From a virus: a stretch of 49,815 nt of DNA. The notes below the pieces were generated by a model, which saw only the letters and a list, made by a program, of their open reading frames with translations, did not search any database and was not told the origin of the DNA. The position numbers were made by a program, and so were the translations under genes. Numbering within the stretch: position 1 is the stretch's first letter; each line of letters begins with the position of its first letter. Shown in pieces: positions 6,682 to 11,312 of this stretch. The DNA is taken from positions 1 to 49,815 of the IMG/VR virus record IMGVR_UViG_3300031951_000246; one strand, given 5' to 3'.

Positions 6682-6806
6682 TAGTCAGGACAGGAATCGA
6701 ACCTGTAATTAATCTGTTTCGTTAGTGCTTTGCAGAATAACTATTCTGATTAATCCCCACCTTTCGGCTGTTATCTGGGTAGCGTTTACCATTCCGCCAC
6801 CTGACT
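6682..6806 (-). tRNA. tRNA-like RNA with expanded core (possible tRNA-Leu)
   Basis: Acceptor AGTCAGG pairs with CCTGACT (7 bp, 8 if flanking T-A is counted). A consensus T-arm ACAGG-TTCGATT-CCTGT abuts it, and the D-arm region TGGCGGAATGGTAAACGC is leucine-type. The total is 125 nt, about 40 nt longer than a class II tRNA, with no encoded CCA (CTA instead). The core has a GCC-GAAA-GGT hairpin, CAGAAT/ATTCTG and ATTAATC/GATTAAT helices. The only canonical 5+7+5 anticodon arm I find gives loop ATCAGAA, anticodon CAG (Leu), but its stem is weak. Alternatives are a decayed or intron-bearing tRNA, or a tRNA mimic. Confidence 0.55.
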
Positions 6807-6810
6807 ATGA

Positions 6811-6868
6811 AAAAGTCCCACGAGCAGATCTAAGAGCGTAGCTTCTTAACGGTATGCAGGTGGGAACT
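6811..6868 (-). terminator. Large hairpin with T-tail upstream of tRNA-like RNA
   Basis: Minus-strand AGT(T)CCCAC / GTGGGACT pairs over 8 bp with one bulged T, an inner TAAGA/TCTTA helix sits in the loop, and TTTTTC follows. It may be a terminator or a small structured RNA. Between it and the upstream gene are two further perfect small hairpins at 6878-6890 (GGGATA/TATCCC) and 6906-6921 (CAAAGA/TCTTTG). Confidence 0.6.
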
Positions 6869-6924
6869 TTCGGTTAAGGGATACTATCCCAAAAGGGGTT
6901 CAGCACAAAGATAATTCTTTGTAG

Positions 6925-7197
6925 TTAATCCTGACCAACTTGCTTAGCCATAGAGTACAGCATGGCTTTTTGGAAAAGGTCCCTTAAGTCTCTGTCGCTA
7001 TCTAAAGCTGCAGCTAATGTTTGTACAAGTTGACCTTTTTTTCCTTGGATAGTCGCACGAACAGATGTTTGCTCACCAAGGTCTACATAACCAATAGCAA
7101 TCAATCCTTCTCTTTCACCGTTAAGGTCTAGTTGTTTAATAGTTTCAAATACACTGTCTAGTTGAAACTCTTCTGGGTTTTCATTTTGTTCTGACAT
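6925..7197 (-). CDS. Acidic hypothetical protein, 90 aa
   Basis: The N-terminus is acidic and disordered (MSEQNENPEEFQLDSVFETI), followed by a mixed alpha/beta part (GLIAIGYVDLGEQTSVRATI) and a C-terminal helix (DLRDLFQKAMLYSMAKQ). The start follows a boundary motif (CTTTTTTCTTTCCTATCCTA) at 7214-7240. It lies between the large structured RNA and the tRNA cluster. No family is recognised. Confidence 0.7.
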   Translation of the reverse strand: MSEQNENPEEFQLDSVFETIKQLDLNGEREGLIAIGYVDLGEQTSVRATIQGKKGQLVQTLAAALDSDRDLRDLFQKAMLYSMAKQVGQD

Positions 7198-7213
7198 AGG
7201 TTTCTAATATTAG

Positions 7214-7246
7214 TAGGATAGGAAAGAAAAAAGAAAGGCCTATAAG
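7214..7246 (-). promoter_or_regulatory. T-rich boundary motif before the 90-aa gene
   Basis: Minus-strand CTTTCTTTTTTCTTTCCTAT followed by CCTACTAATATTAG before the ATG at 7197. The hairpin part is weak here (CCTTATAGG), unlike most other copies. The tail CTACTAATAT also occurs before the gene at 6120. Confidence 0.55.
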
Positions 7247-7251
7247 GAAGA

Positions 7252-7280
7252 GATTAGTTAGCCCGTAAGATTGTATAGCC
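7252..7280. repeat. Copy 1 of dispersed 25-nt repeat
   Basis: TTAGcCCGTAAGATTGTATAG, one of five related copies (7252, 7667, 8599, 8687, 9957) with consensus TTAGnnCkTAAGATtgtAG. It lies just upstream, in minus-strand sense, of a boundary motif. Confidence 0.5.
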
Positions 7281-7323
7281 GCTTAAATTGATTAATCGCA
7301 CACCATGGCTACTGTTACCCTAC

Positions 7324-7747
7324 TCCCCTATATAGAACAACTAACAGTAGAGAGAGAGAGAGAGTAATACCCGTAGATATAGAGAGAGGTATAGTAATGT
7401 CCTATAGAACCGTATATAACCCTATCTGTAGTTTATCTATATTAAGTCGTTGTCAGTTATCTTAACCTAATGCAATTTAGAGTGAAGAGATAAAACTATG
7501 GGGGGATGAGTCCCCATCTCTCTAATGCATTCATTATCAATTAGTTATGAGAATCAATTCTTTGCTTTTTGCTGTAGTTTAGTGCACAAATATGCAATTC
7601 TCAGGCACTTTATTTGGTGTAAAATAGCGATAAATTGCATGAATTAGCTTCAAATAAGTGGCTTATGATTAGAACGTAAGATGTTAGAGCAGTTGCTTTT
7701 TTACTCTCTTTGGTTCCTACTGTTATTGTCTCTCTCTATATAGGGGA
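7324..7747 (-). ncRNA. Candidate large structured RNA, about 424 nt
   Basis: A 588-base gap has no credible ORF but a nested structure. The outer 12-bp helix TCCCCTATATAG (7324-7335) pairs with 7736-7747. A second 9-bp helix TAACAGTAG (7342-7350) pairs with CTACTGTTA (7717-7725). A 6-bp GA/CT helix (within 7351-7364 with 7704-7709) can extend it. Inside are ATGCAATTTA (7470-7479) with TAAATTGCAT (7631-7640), AGAGA/TCTCT around a GGGGA/TCCCC hairpin (7486-7523), and TGAGAAT/ATTCTCA (7548-7603). Transcription from the minus strand is inferred from the terminator/boundary motif immediately before it at 7741-7772. Alternatives are a replication origin or a regulatory repeat region. Confidence 0.55.
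7667..7692. repeat. Copy 2 of dispersed 25-nt repeat
   Basis: GATTAGAACGTAAGATGTTA followed by GAGCAG. It lies inside the candidate large RNA. Confidence 0.45.
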
Positions 7748-7772
7748 AAACAAAAGCACCCCGAAGGGTGCT
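7741..7772 (-). terminator. Terminator of SSB-like gene plus boundary motif
   Basis: Minus-strand AGCACCC-TTCG-GGGTGCT then TTTGTTTTCCCCTATATAG. The T-rich part both fits the boundary motif and supplies the first strand of the large RNA's closing helix. Confidence 0.8.
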
Positions 7773-7784
7773 CTTGGTTAACTG

Positions 7785-8366
7785 TTAGAAGGGAACATCG
7801 TCCGCATTCGCAGTTTCTTCTGCGGGAACATTCTCTGTAAGTGAAGAGAGGTCCGCTGTAGTACGCTGTGCGACAACCATTACTTTGTCAGCGTAGTCCT
7901 TGGTATCAGGGCGCAAGAAGCACTTACGATACACAAAGTTGCCGTGTCCGTCAGTAACACGCTGTTTGGTTTCTCTGTCCAATTTGAAGGCAGATTCACG
8001 AACAATGTAGTTACCGTTAGCGTCCTTTTCATTGATGATTTTGTAACTAACGGCTTCGTTAAAGTCAGCAGTTTCAATGATTTGGATACGCACAGCACGA
8101 CCGAAAACAGATTCCAAGTTTACAGGGCTGATGCCGTTGTCTTGGAATTTGTAGGGTTCGCTAGAAGAGGTATGCGAAATTTCGTCGGCTTTAATGCCAA
8201 AGGCTTTTTCGAATACATCCATAGAGAATGTGTGAATAGCGGTACGCAATAAACGAGATTGCAAACCGAGTGAGAAGGCGGATAGTGAGTCGGATTCTAC
8301 GCCACATAGAACGCTAACGGAACCTTTTCCGTTAACCCAAGCCGAATAAGCGTTAACTGTGCTCAT
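7785..8366 (-). CDS. Putative single-stranded DNA-binding protein
   Basis: 193 aa. The decisive feature is the C-terminus: a Pro/Glu/Ala linker ending ETANADDVPF, the acidic tip used by bacterial and phage SSBs to recruit partners. The first 150 residues are mixed beta/alpha without clear motifs, so an OB fold is inferred, not seen. Codon and GC content look richer in G/C than in neighbouring genes, as expected for high expression. It sits next to repeat-rich non-coding DNA on both sides. The start at 8366 follows a strong hairpin and boundary motif. It could instead be another DNA-metabolism protein with an SSB-like tail. Confidence 0.6.
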   Translation of the reverse strand: MSTVNAYSAWVNGKGSVSVLCGVESDSLSAFSLGLQSRLLRTAIHTFSMDVFEKAFGIKADEISHTSSSEPYKFQDNGISPVNLESVFGRAVRIQIIETADFNEAVSYKIINEKDANGNYIVRESAFKLDRETKQRVTDGHGNFVYRKCFLRPDTKDYADKVMVVAQRTTADLSSLTENVPAEETANADDVPF

Positions 8367-8375
8367 ACTGAATAG

Positions 8376-8415
8376 TAATTAGGCAAAAAGGAAAAGAAAA
8401 AACCCCCGTAGGGGG
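8376..8415 (-). terminator. Terminator plus boundary motif before SSB-like gene
   Basis: Minus-strand CCCCC-TAC-GGGGG, then TTTTTTCTTTTCCTTTTTGC. It ends whatever is transcribed from the 8416-8676 region and opens the SSB-like gene. Confidence 0.85.
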
Positions 8416-8480
8416 GATATCGGCCGTTAGGCGTAAGACCGTTAAACGCAAATGACCGAGCGAAGCGAGGTCTTATTGGC

Positions 8481-8554
8481 TTTGTTTAACTTTTATTTGT
8501 CTCAACACGGGGAATTTTTTGACTAGCCCTGTTTTGTTTAACTTTTTGTTTAAC
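8481..8554. repeat. Iteron-like TTTGTTTAAC repeats
   Basis: Three exact copies of TTTGTTTAAC in plus sense at 8481, 8533 and 8545; the last two are spaced 12 bp, about one helical turn. This spacing suggests a cooperative protein-binding site. Confidence 0.65.
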
Positions 8555-8598
8555 GTTTGGCTTACAAACTTACACAAACTTGTACCTGTTAAGCCGTA

Positions 8599-8625
8599 AT
8601 TAGGACGTAAGATTGTAGTGTAGGC
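8599..8625. repeat. Copy 3 of dispersed 25-nt repeat
   Basis: TTAGGACGTAAGATTGTAG followed by TGTAGGC. Nearly identical to copy 4 at 8687. Confidence 0.6.
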
Positions 8626-8651
8626 TTATCTTTTTTAGAGAAGAGGTGGTA

Positions 8652-8676
8652 ATAGTAGGAAGGAAAAGAAAAAACG
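8652..8676 (-). promoter_or_regulatory. T-rich boundary motif not followed by a protein gene
   Basis: Minus-strand TTTTTTCTTTTCCTTCCTAC. The next 230 bases downstream contain no ORF. This supports a role in transcription rather than translation. Confidence 0.6.
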
Positions 8677-8686
8677 GAGGACGGTG

Positions 8687-8714
8687 ATTAGGACTTAAGA
8701 TGGTAGTGTAGGAT
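8687..8714. repeat. Copy 4 of dispersed 25-nt repeat
   Basis: TTAGGACTTAAGATGGTAG followed by TGTAGGA, immediately next to a boundary motif. Confidence 0.6.
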
Positions 8715-8725
8715 GTCCTAGAGTA

Positions 8726-8752
8726 CCAAAGGAGTCAGTCAGACTCCCTTGG
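8726..8752 (-). terminator. Hairpin over the stop codon of the 95-aa lipoprotein gene
   Basis: An 11-bp stem (one G-U) CCAAGGGAGTC / GACTCCTTTGG with a five-base loop. The TGA stop spans the loop and the 3' arm. No long T-tract follows, so its strength as a terminator is uncertain. Confidence 0.6.
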
Positions 8753-9022
8753 ATACACTATGAGACCTTTAGGTGTTAGTTCCGCTAGATCTTCCACAAA
8801 GCCGTCAACAAGTGTCTCTATTAGAGTGTACTTGTCAAAGACCATTACTAGAACTACACCGTGGTGAGTTTTAGTTGCTGTGTAGGATATGGGATGCATG
8901 TCTTTTACGACATTACTTACGAAGGTTGAGTCATCTGATGTCATCTTCAATGAATCATTGACTTGTTGTCCACATGCTGTACAAGCCATGGACAAGAATA
9001 GGATTACGAATAATGTTCTCAT
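8735..9022 (-). CDS. Predicted lipoprotein, 95 aa
   Basis: The N-terminal signal (MRTLFVILFLSMACTACGQQ) has two possible lipobox cysteines, at residues 14 and 17. The mature part is a small alpha/beta domain with a run of hydrophobic strands (HHGVVLVMVFDKYTLIETLV). It should be lipid-anchored in the envelope. The start at 9022 follows a CCCCC-TTCG-GGGGG hairpin and boundary motif. No family is recognised; superinfection exclusion is one common role of such small phage lipoproteins, but nothing here shows it. Confidence 0.7.
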   Translation of the reverse strand: MRTLFVILFLSMACTACGQQVNDSLKMTSDDSTFVSNVVKDMHPISYTATKTHHGVVLVMVFDKYTLIETLVDGFVEDLAELTPKGLIVYPRESD

Positions 9023-9023
9023 A

Positions 9024-9055
9024 GGATAAGAAAGAATAAACCCCCCGAAGGGGGT
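9024..9055 (-). terminator. Terminator plus boundary motif before the lipoprotein gene
   Basis: Minus-strand CCCCC-TTC-GGGGGG then TTTATTCTTTCTTATCCT directly before ATG. Confidence 0.85.
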
Positions 9056-9060
9056 TATTG

Positions 9061-9408
9061 TTAGTCTTTACGTGGTCTACCCCGTTTGCCTTTAGGCTTG
9101 TCACTCTCTTCAGGTTCTACTGCTACTTCAGGTTCCACGTAATCCCAAGGCTTACCGAAGTACTCGAGATATGTTCTCTCCATTTCACGCAAGGTAGCAC
9201 CGATGCTTTCTTGGTATTTGAACTGTTGAGTGAGTGTGAACTCTGACTGAAGGTTGCCGAGCATTTTAGACACGGTTCTTTCTTTGGTCAATTTGTAGAA
9301 ATCTAATTGACGTTCGATAGTGTAGCGCATTTCCATTTCTAGATTCTCTGCGTGTTTTTGAAGCATGTCGTTAATCAACGATTTAGCTTCGGGTGAGTTG
9401 GCTCTCAT
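9061..9408 (-). CDS. Coiled-coil protein with C-terminal AT-hook, 115 aa
   Basis: The first 80 residues are a long charged helix (KHAENLEMEMRYTIERQLDF ...), then a short acidic linker (EVAVEPEESDKPKG) and a terminal KRGRPRKD. The GRP core flanked by basic residues is the AT-hook motif that binds the minor groove of A/T-rich DNA. Together they suggest an oligomeric DNA-binding protein, for instance a nucleoid or transcription factor. The start is 3 bases after a boundary motif. Confidence 0.75.
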   Translation of the reverse strand: MRANSPEAKSLINDMLQKHAENLEMEMRYTIERQLDFYKLTKERTVSKMLGNLQSEFTLTQQFKYQESIGATLREMERTYLEYFGKPWDYVEPEVAVEPEESDKPKGKRGRPRKD

Positions 9409-9411
9409 AGC

Positions 9412-9445
9412 AGTAGGGAAAAGAAAAAAGAAGTCGTTAGACTTC
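9412..9445 (-). terminator. Terminator with stop codon in its loop, plus boundary motif
   Basis: Minus-strand GGAAGTC-TAAC-GACTTC, then TTTTTTCTTTTCCCTAC. The TAA stop of the 92-aa gene is the first three bases of the tetraloop. Confidence 0.85.
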
Positions 9446-9715
9446 CTTAAACTTTTTTAGTTGGTTAGTAAGAGTAGTCCATTCTATTCTTACTGTTGCC
9501 ATCACCATCCTTAATGCTTTACTTTGTCTTTCGTTTCTTTCTTTCTCTTCTTGATTTAGTCCGATGAGTGGATTTTTACCTACTCTTTCCCTTCTTCTGT
9601 TTTCCACCTCAATCCTGTAAGTTTCCTTTTCTACCTTTGCTAATTGTCTACCTAACTTACCCAGAATGTCTTCCACAATCTGTAGCCGTAGTTCTAACAT
9701 TATTTTTGATTCCAT
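9437..9715 (-). CDS. Coiled-coil hypothetical protein, 92 aa
   Basis: Almost entirely helical with heptad-like spacing (LRLQIVEDILGKLGRQLAKV) and a basic centre (VENRRRERVGKN). The C-terminal codons GAA GTC TAA form the 5' arm and loop of its own terminator. The start at 9715 is directly preceded by TTTTTTCTTTCCTATTAT. No family is recognised. Confidence 0.7.
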   Translation of the reverse strand: MESKIMLELRLQIVEDILGKLGRQLAKVEKETYRIEVENRRRERVGKNPLIGLNQEEKERNERQSKALRMVMATVRIEWTTLTNQLKKFKEV

Positions 9716-9717
9716 AT

Positions 9718-9745
9718 AATAGGAAAGAAAAAAGGTCTTACGACC
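9718..9745 (-). terminator. Terminator with stop codon in its loop, plus boundary motif
   Basis: Minus-strand GGTC-GTAA-GACC then TTTTTTCTTTCCTATTAT. The tetraloop GTAA contains the TAA stop of the 62-aa gene. Confidence 0.8.
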
Positions 9746-9926
9746 CTTTCTCTATCAACTCACGGTATTTCCTAGCCTCATGCAGTAGATCTACTACATT
9801 GGATAGGAACGACCGTTCAAGTCGAGCCAACGCTTTGTGTGAGTCATTCTCTGACTCATTAAGTTCTAATTGGATATCTACCACGATAGACTCCAACGCA
9901 TCGAATACATATTCATATTTCTCCAT
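9738..9926 (-). CDS. Helical hypothetical protein, 62 aa
   Basis: I start at ATG 9926 (MEKYEYVFDALESIVVDIQL) because the boundary motif TTTTTTCTTTCTCATTGT ends exactly there. The longer reading frame up to 9986 would run through the motif and a copy of the 25-nt repeat. The protein is helical and acidic (LNESENDSHKALARLERS). No family is recognised. Confidence 0.65.
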   Translation of the reverse strand: MEKYEYVFDALESIVVDIQLELNESENDSHKALARLERSFLSNVVDLLHEARKYRELIEKGS

Positions 9927-9956
9927 ACAATGAGAAAGAAAAAACTCTCTATCGTA
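9927..9956 (-). promoter_or_regulatory. Boundary motif before the 62-aa gene
   Basis: Minus-strand GAGAGTTTTTTCTTTCTCAT ending at the ATG. Only weak pairing (AACT/AGTT) precedes the T-tract; instead a 25-nt repeat copy lies next to it. Confidence 0.55.
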
Positions 9957-9982
9957 GTTAGTTCTTAAGATTACAGTGCAGC
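9957..9982. repeat. Copy 5 of dispersed 25-nt repeat
   Basis: AGTTAGTTCTTAAGATTACA followed by GTGCAG, immediately upstream (minus sense) of a boundary motif. Confidence 0.5.
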
Positions 9983-9994
9983 CCAATCCAAGTT

Positions 9995-10012
9995 AAAAGG
10001 GGCTTTCGCCCC
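9995..10012 (-). terminator. Terminator of the 39-aa lipoprotein gene
   Basis: Minus-strand GGGGC-GAAA-GCCCC then TTTTAAC; a GNRA-type loop. It is six bases after the stop codon. Confidence 0.85.
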
Positions 10013-10017
10013 TGATG

Positions 10018-10137
10018 TTAGAATTTGTTGAACTCGTTGTGCCAGTAATTCTTGTTTGACTTGCTACAACTGTGACCACGACCTGATGCGCAGGACATCA
10101 GTCCCACAATCACCACTGCTACTATTAGATATCTCAT
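10018..10137 (-). CDS. Very small predicted lipoprotein, 39 aa
   Basis: The start (ATG at 10137) follows a hairpin and boundary motif, which supports a gene despite its size. Residues 1-15 are a lipoprotein signal (MRYLIVAVVIVGLMSC) with lipobox LMSC, leaving a mature peptide of about 24 residues rich in Ser, Asn and His (SGRGHSCSKSNKNYWHNEFN). A terminator lies six bases after the stop. It should be anchored in a membrane facing the periplasm. Function is unknown; an entericidin-like or spanin-like role is possible. Confidence 0.65.
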   Translation of the reverse strand: MRYLIVAVVIVGLMSCASGRGHSCSKSNKNYWHNEFNKF

Positions 10138-10176
10138 ACAATAGAAAAGAAAAAACTACCCTGATATGCAGGGTAG
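10138..10176 (-). terminator. Terminator of the 10156-10278 RNA plus boundary motif
   Basis: Minus-strand CTACCCTG-CATAT-CAGGGTAG (8 bp perfect), then TTTTTTCTTTTCTATTGT before ATG 10137. Confidence 0.85.
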
Positions 10177-10278
10177 TTGTAAGGGCGCTACCCCATGTTG
10201 TGGTCTTACGTGAACTAGCTTTACGTTCACCGCACTTTGGCAGATGAGTACATAATAGTAGGATATCCCTACTACTAT
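10156..10278 (-). ncRNA. Candidate small RNA of three hairpins, about 120 nt
   Basis: Between one boundary motif (10275-10291) and the next lies no ORF longer than eight codons with ATG. On the minus strand three hairpins follow each other: ATAGTA/TACTAT with an inner GTAGG/CCTAC option (10255-10278), GTGAAC/GTTCAC (10210-10230) and the terminator CTACCCTG/CAGGGTAG (10156-10176); GTAAG/CTTAC may close a further helix between them. A frame with a non-ATG start would give at most about 40 residues. An RNA gene is the better reading. Confidence 0.5.
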
Positions 10279-10306
10279 AAGAAAGAAAAAAAGCCCGTGA
10301 GGGCTT
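10275..10306 (-). terminator. Terminator of the 57-aa gene plus boundary motif
   Basis: Minus-strand AAGCCC-TCAC-GGGCTT then TTTTTTTCTTTCTTATAG. It opens the three-hairpin RNA. Confidence 0.85.
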
Positions 10307-10310
10307 TCTT

Positions 10311-10484
10311 CTAGGCTTTCTTTCGAGGCCAACTCAATAGTGCAAGTGCCCAGTAACCTAGTGCAATACATGCACTGAAGTACTGAATAGGACTACCAAT
10401 AGGACACGCTGTCAAGGCAACCCATGCAGCCATCAAGCCCAATCCTATCAGGAACAAGCTTGGAATCTCTCTGTATTTACTCAT
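10311..10484 (-). CDS. Two-pass membrane protein, 57 aa
   Basis: Reads MSKYREIPSLFLIGLGLMAA ... SWPRKKA. Two hydrophobic segments (about 9-27 and 35-51) are joined by a short CPIGSPIQ loop, with a basic C-terminal tail. ATG 10484 follows the boundary motif TTTATTCTTTCTCATAGTGC, and the TAG stop is six bases before a terminator. It could be a small holin-like or envelope protein; no family is recognised. Confidence 0.65.
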   Translation of the reverse strand: MSKYREIPSLFLIGLGLMAAWVALTACPIGSPIQYFSACIALGYWALALLSWPRKKA

Positions 10485-10485
10485 A

Positions 10486-10521
10486 GCACTATGAGAAAGA
10501 ATAAACCGTCGTTAGACGGTT
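10486..10521 (-). terminator. Terminator with stop codon in its loop, plus boundary motif
   Basis: Minus-strand AACCGTC-TAAC-GACGGTT then TATTCTTTCTCATAGTGC. The TAA stop of the 76-aa gene forms the loop. Confidence 0.85.
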
Positions 10522-10742
10522 CTTCTTCTCTTTGTGTGTGCCATATCAATCCAGGTCAGCACTGCAATTGGCACCATCCATCCGAAGGCGAAGACCCACT
10601 CTACGACCTTGGTGAACTCTTCGCCCCAATCCGCGACCATTCCTGCTCTGAAATACACAGTCATGAAGCCACTTGCTACTACCCAAACCAAACCACTGAT
10701 TGCCGCAATGGCAATCAATGTACTCTTTATTATTCTATTCAT
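10512..10742 (-). CDS. Small membrane protein, 76 aa
   Basis: I start at ATG 10742 (MNRIIKSTLIAIAAISGLVW), at the end of the boundary motif, instead of an upstream ATG at 10763 that lies inside the motif. Two hydrophobic segments (about 5-27 and 48-66) and a basic C-terminus (HTKRRRTV) suggest both ends in the cytoplasm. The last coding bases build its own terminator. Function is unknown. Confidence 0.65.
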   Translation of the reverse strand: MNRIIKSTLIAIAAISGLVWVVASGFMTVYFRAGMVADWGEEFTKVVEWVFAFGWMVPIAVLTWIDMAHTKRRRTV

Positions 10743-10743
10743 A

Positions 10744-10782
10744 GAATAAGAAAGAAAAAACAATAGGACTAATGTCCTATTG
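10744..10782 (-). terminator. Terminator overlapping the stop codon, plus boundary motif
   Basis: A perfect 9-bp minus-strand stem CAATAGGAC-ATTA-GTCCTATTG then TTTTTTCTTTCTTATTCT. The TAG stop of the 60-aa gene spans loop and 3' arm. Confidence 0.85.
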
Positions 10783-10951
10783 CTTTTGACTTACAATAAT
10801 AGTAGGCATCCATAGCATCGGATGTTGTTTCATCCCATTCTACTCTTGTCTCTAGTTTAGGGTTCTTCTCGCAGAACTCATTGTAAGTCATTCCTTCTGT
10901 GTAGACCAATGTCTCATCATTGTACGCTACTTGCGTGATTGTTATCTTCAT
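10769..10951 (-). CDS. Small hypothetical protein, 60 aa
   Basis: Reads MKITITQVAYNDETLVYTEG ... SKAIGH. A beta hairpin-like start and a helical centre; acidic; two Cys. Its final codons AAA GCA ATA GGA CAT TAG form the left arm of the terminator. The start follows TTTATTCTGTTCCATAGT. No family is recognised. Confidence 0.65.
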   Translation of the reverse strand: MKITITQVAYNDETLVYTEGMTYNEFCEKNPKLETRVEWDETTSDAMDAYYYCKSKAIGH

Positions 10952-10952
10952 A

Positions 10953-10987
10953 CTATGGAACAGAATAAACCTGCCCCGAAGGGCAGG
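10953..10987 (-). terminator. Terminator plus boundary motif (GTT variant)
   Basis: Minus-strand CCTGCCC-TTCG-GGGCAGG then TTTATTCTGTTCCATAGT. The motif has CTGTT where most copies have CTTTT, as does the copy at 11314. Confidence 0.85.
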
Positions 10988-10997
10988 CTCTCTCTCT

Positions 10998-11312
10998 CTA
11001 GAACGGCAGCTCGTCGACCTCTTCTTCTCTTGCCTCGAATGGACTTGCTGCTTCTACTATCATTGGCTCGTCCTTCATCCACCCACCATCTATCCAAGTA
11101 TAGTAGTAGGTAGTGTAATCCATACAGTACTCAGGCATGTGTTGGTTCTCGTCTGGATGATATACAGCATACTCTCTCCATGTCCCAACTCGCACGATGC
11201 CTCCGTGTCCTTCCACCTGAACTTCCATCCCACTGACATCAAGACCCATCTCGTTCCACGAAGTTGCCATCTCTTCCGCGACAGCAACTAACTTTTTAAA
11301 TTTATCTATCAT
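10998..11312 (-). CDS. Hypothetical protein with SSB-like acidic tip, 104 aa
   Basis: The N-terminal helix (MIDKFKKLVAVAEEMATSWN) is followed by a beta-rich middle with many aromatics (YCMDYTTYYYTWIDGGW) and a C-terminal tail REEEVDELPF. An acidic tail ending in hydrophobic-Pro-Phe matches the tip of SSB proteins, which binds partner enzymes. It may be a second single-stranded nucleic-acid binder, or a mimic that competes for SSB partners. It is the first gene of the mini-cistron series after the divergence region. Confidence 0.6.
   Translation of the reverse strand: MIDKFKKLVAVAEEMATSWNEMGLDVSGMEVQVEGHGGIVRVGTWREYAVYHPDENQHMPEYCMDYTTYYYTWIDGGWMKDEPMIVEAASPFEAREEEVDELPF

Larger units (their letters stand above)
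8416..8640 (-). ncRNA. Non-coding, repeat-bearing segment, possible RNA gene or origin
   Basis: There is no ATG-led ORF on the minus strand here, yet the segment is bounded by a boundary motif on its 5' side (8652-8676) and a strong terminator on its 3' side (8403-8415), like the other RNA cistrons. It holds three direct copies of GTTAAACAAA (minus sense; 8481-8490, 8533-8542, 8545-8554) plus one inverted GTTTAAC near 8434. A GACC-ga-GC-GAA-GC-ga-GGTC hairpin lies near 8452 in plus sense. Function could be a small RNA, an origin or a protein-binding control region. Confidence 0.4.

Noticed and set aside
6682-6806. tmRNA or group I intron in the tRNA-like RNA
   Set aside because: The insert (about 40 nt) is far too short for either, and no tag ORF or intron core is visible.
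7500-7523. GATGAG followed by hairpin, as in a hammerhead ribozyme
   Set aside because: The second conserved core (GAAA after stem II) and cleavage-site helix are absent.
7554-7640. 28-codon minus-strand frame in the large gap, and a 12-codon leader-like frame near 7500
   Set aside because: Both overlap predicted helices and lack the boundary motif at their starts; length is within chance.
10156-10371. 71-codon minus-strand frame across 10156-10371
   Set aside because: It begins in the middle of the 57-aa membrane protein gene and runs through a terminator and the boundary motif. Only hairpins are conserved in form there, so I call an RNA.
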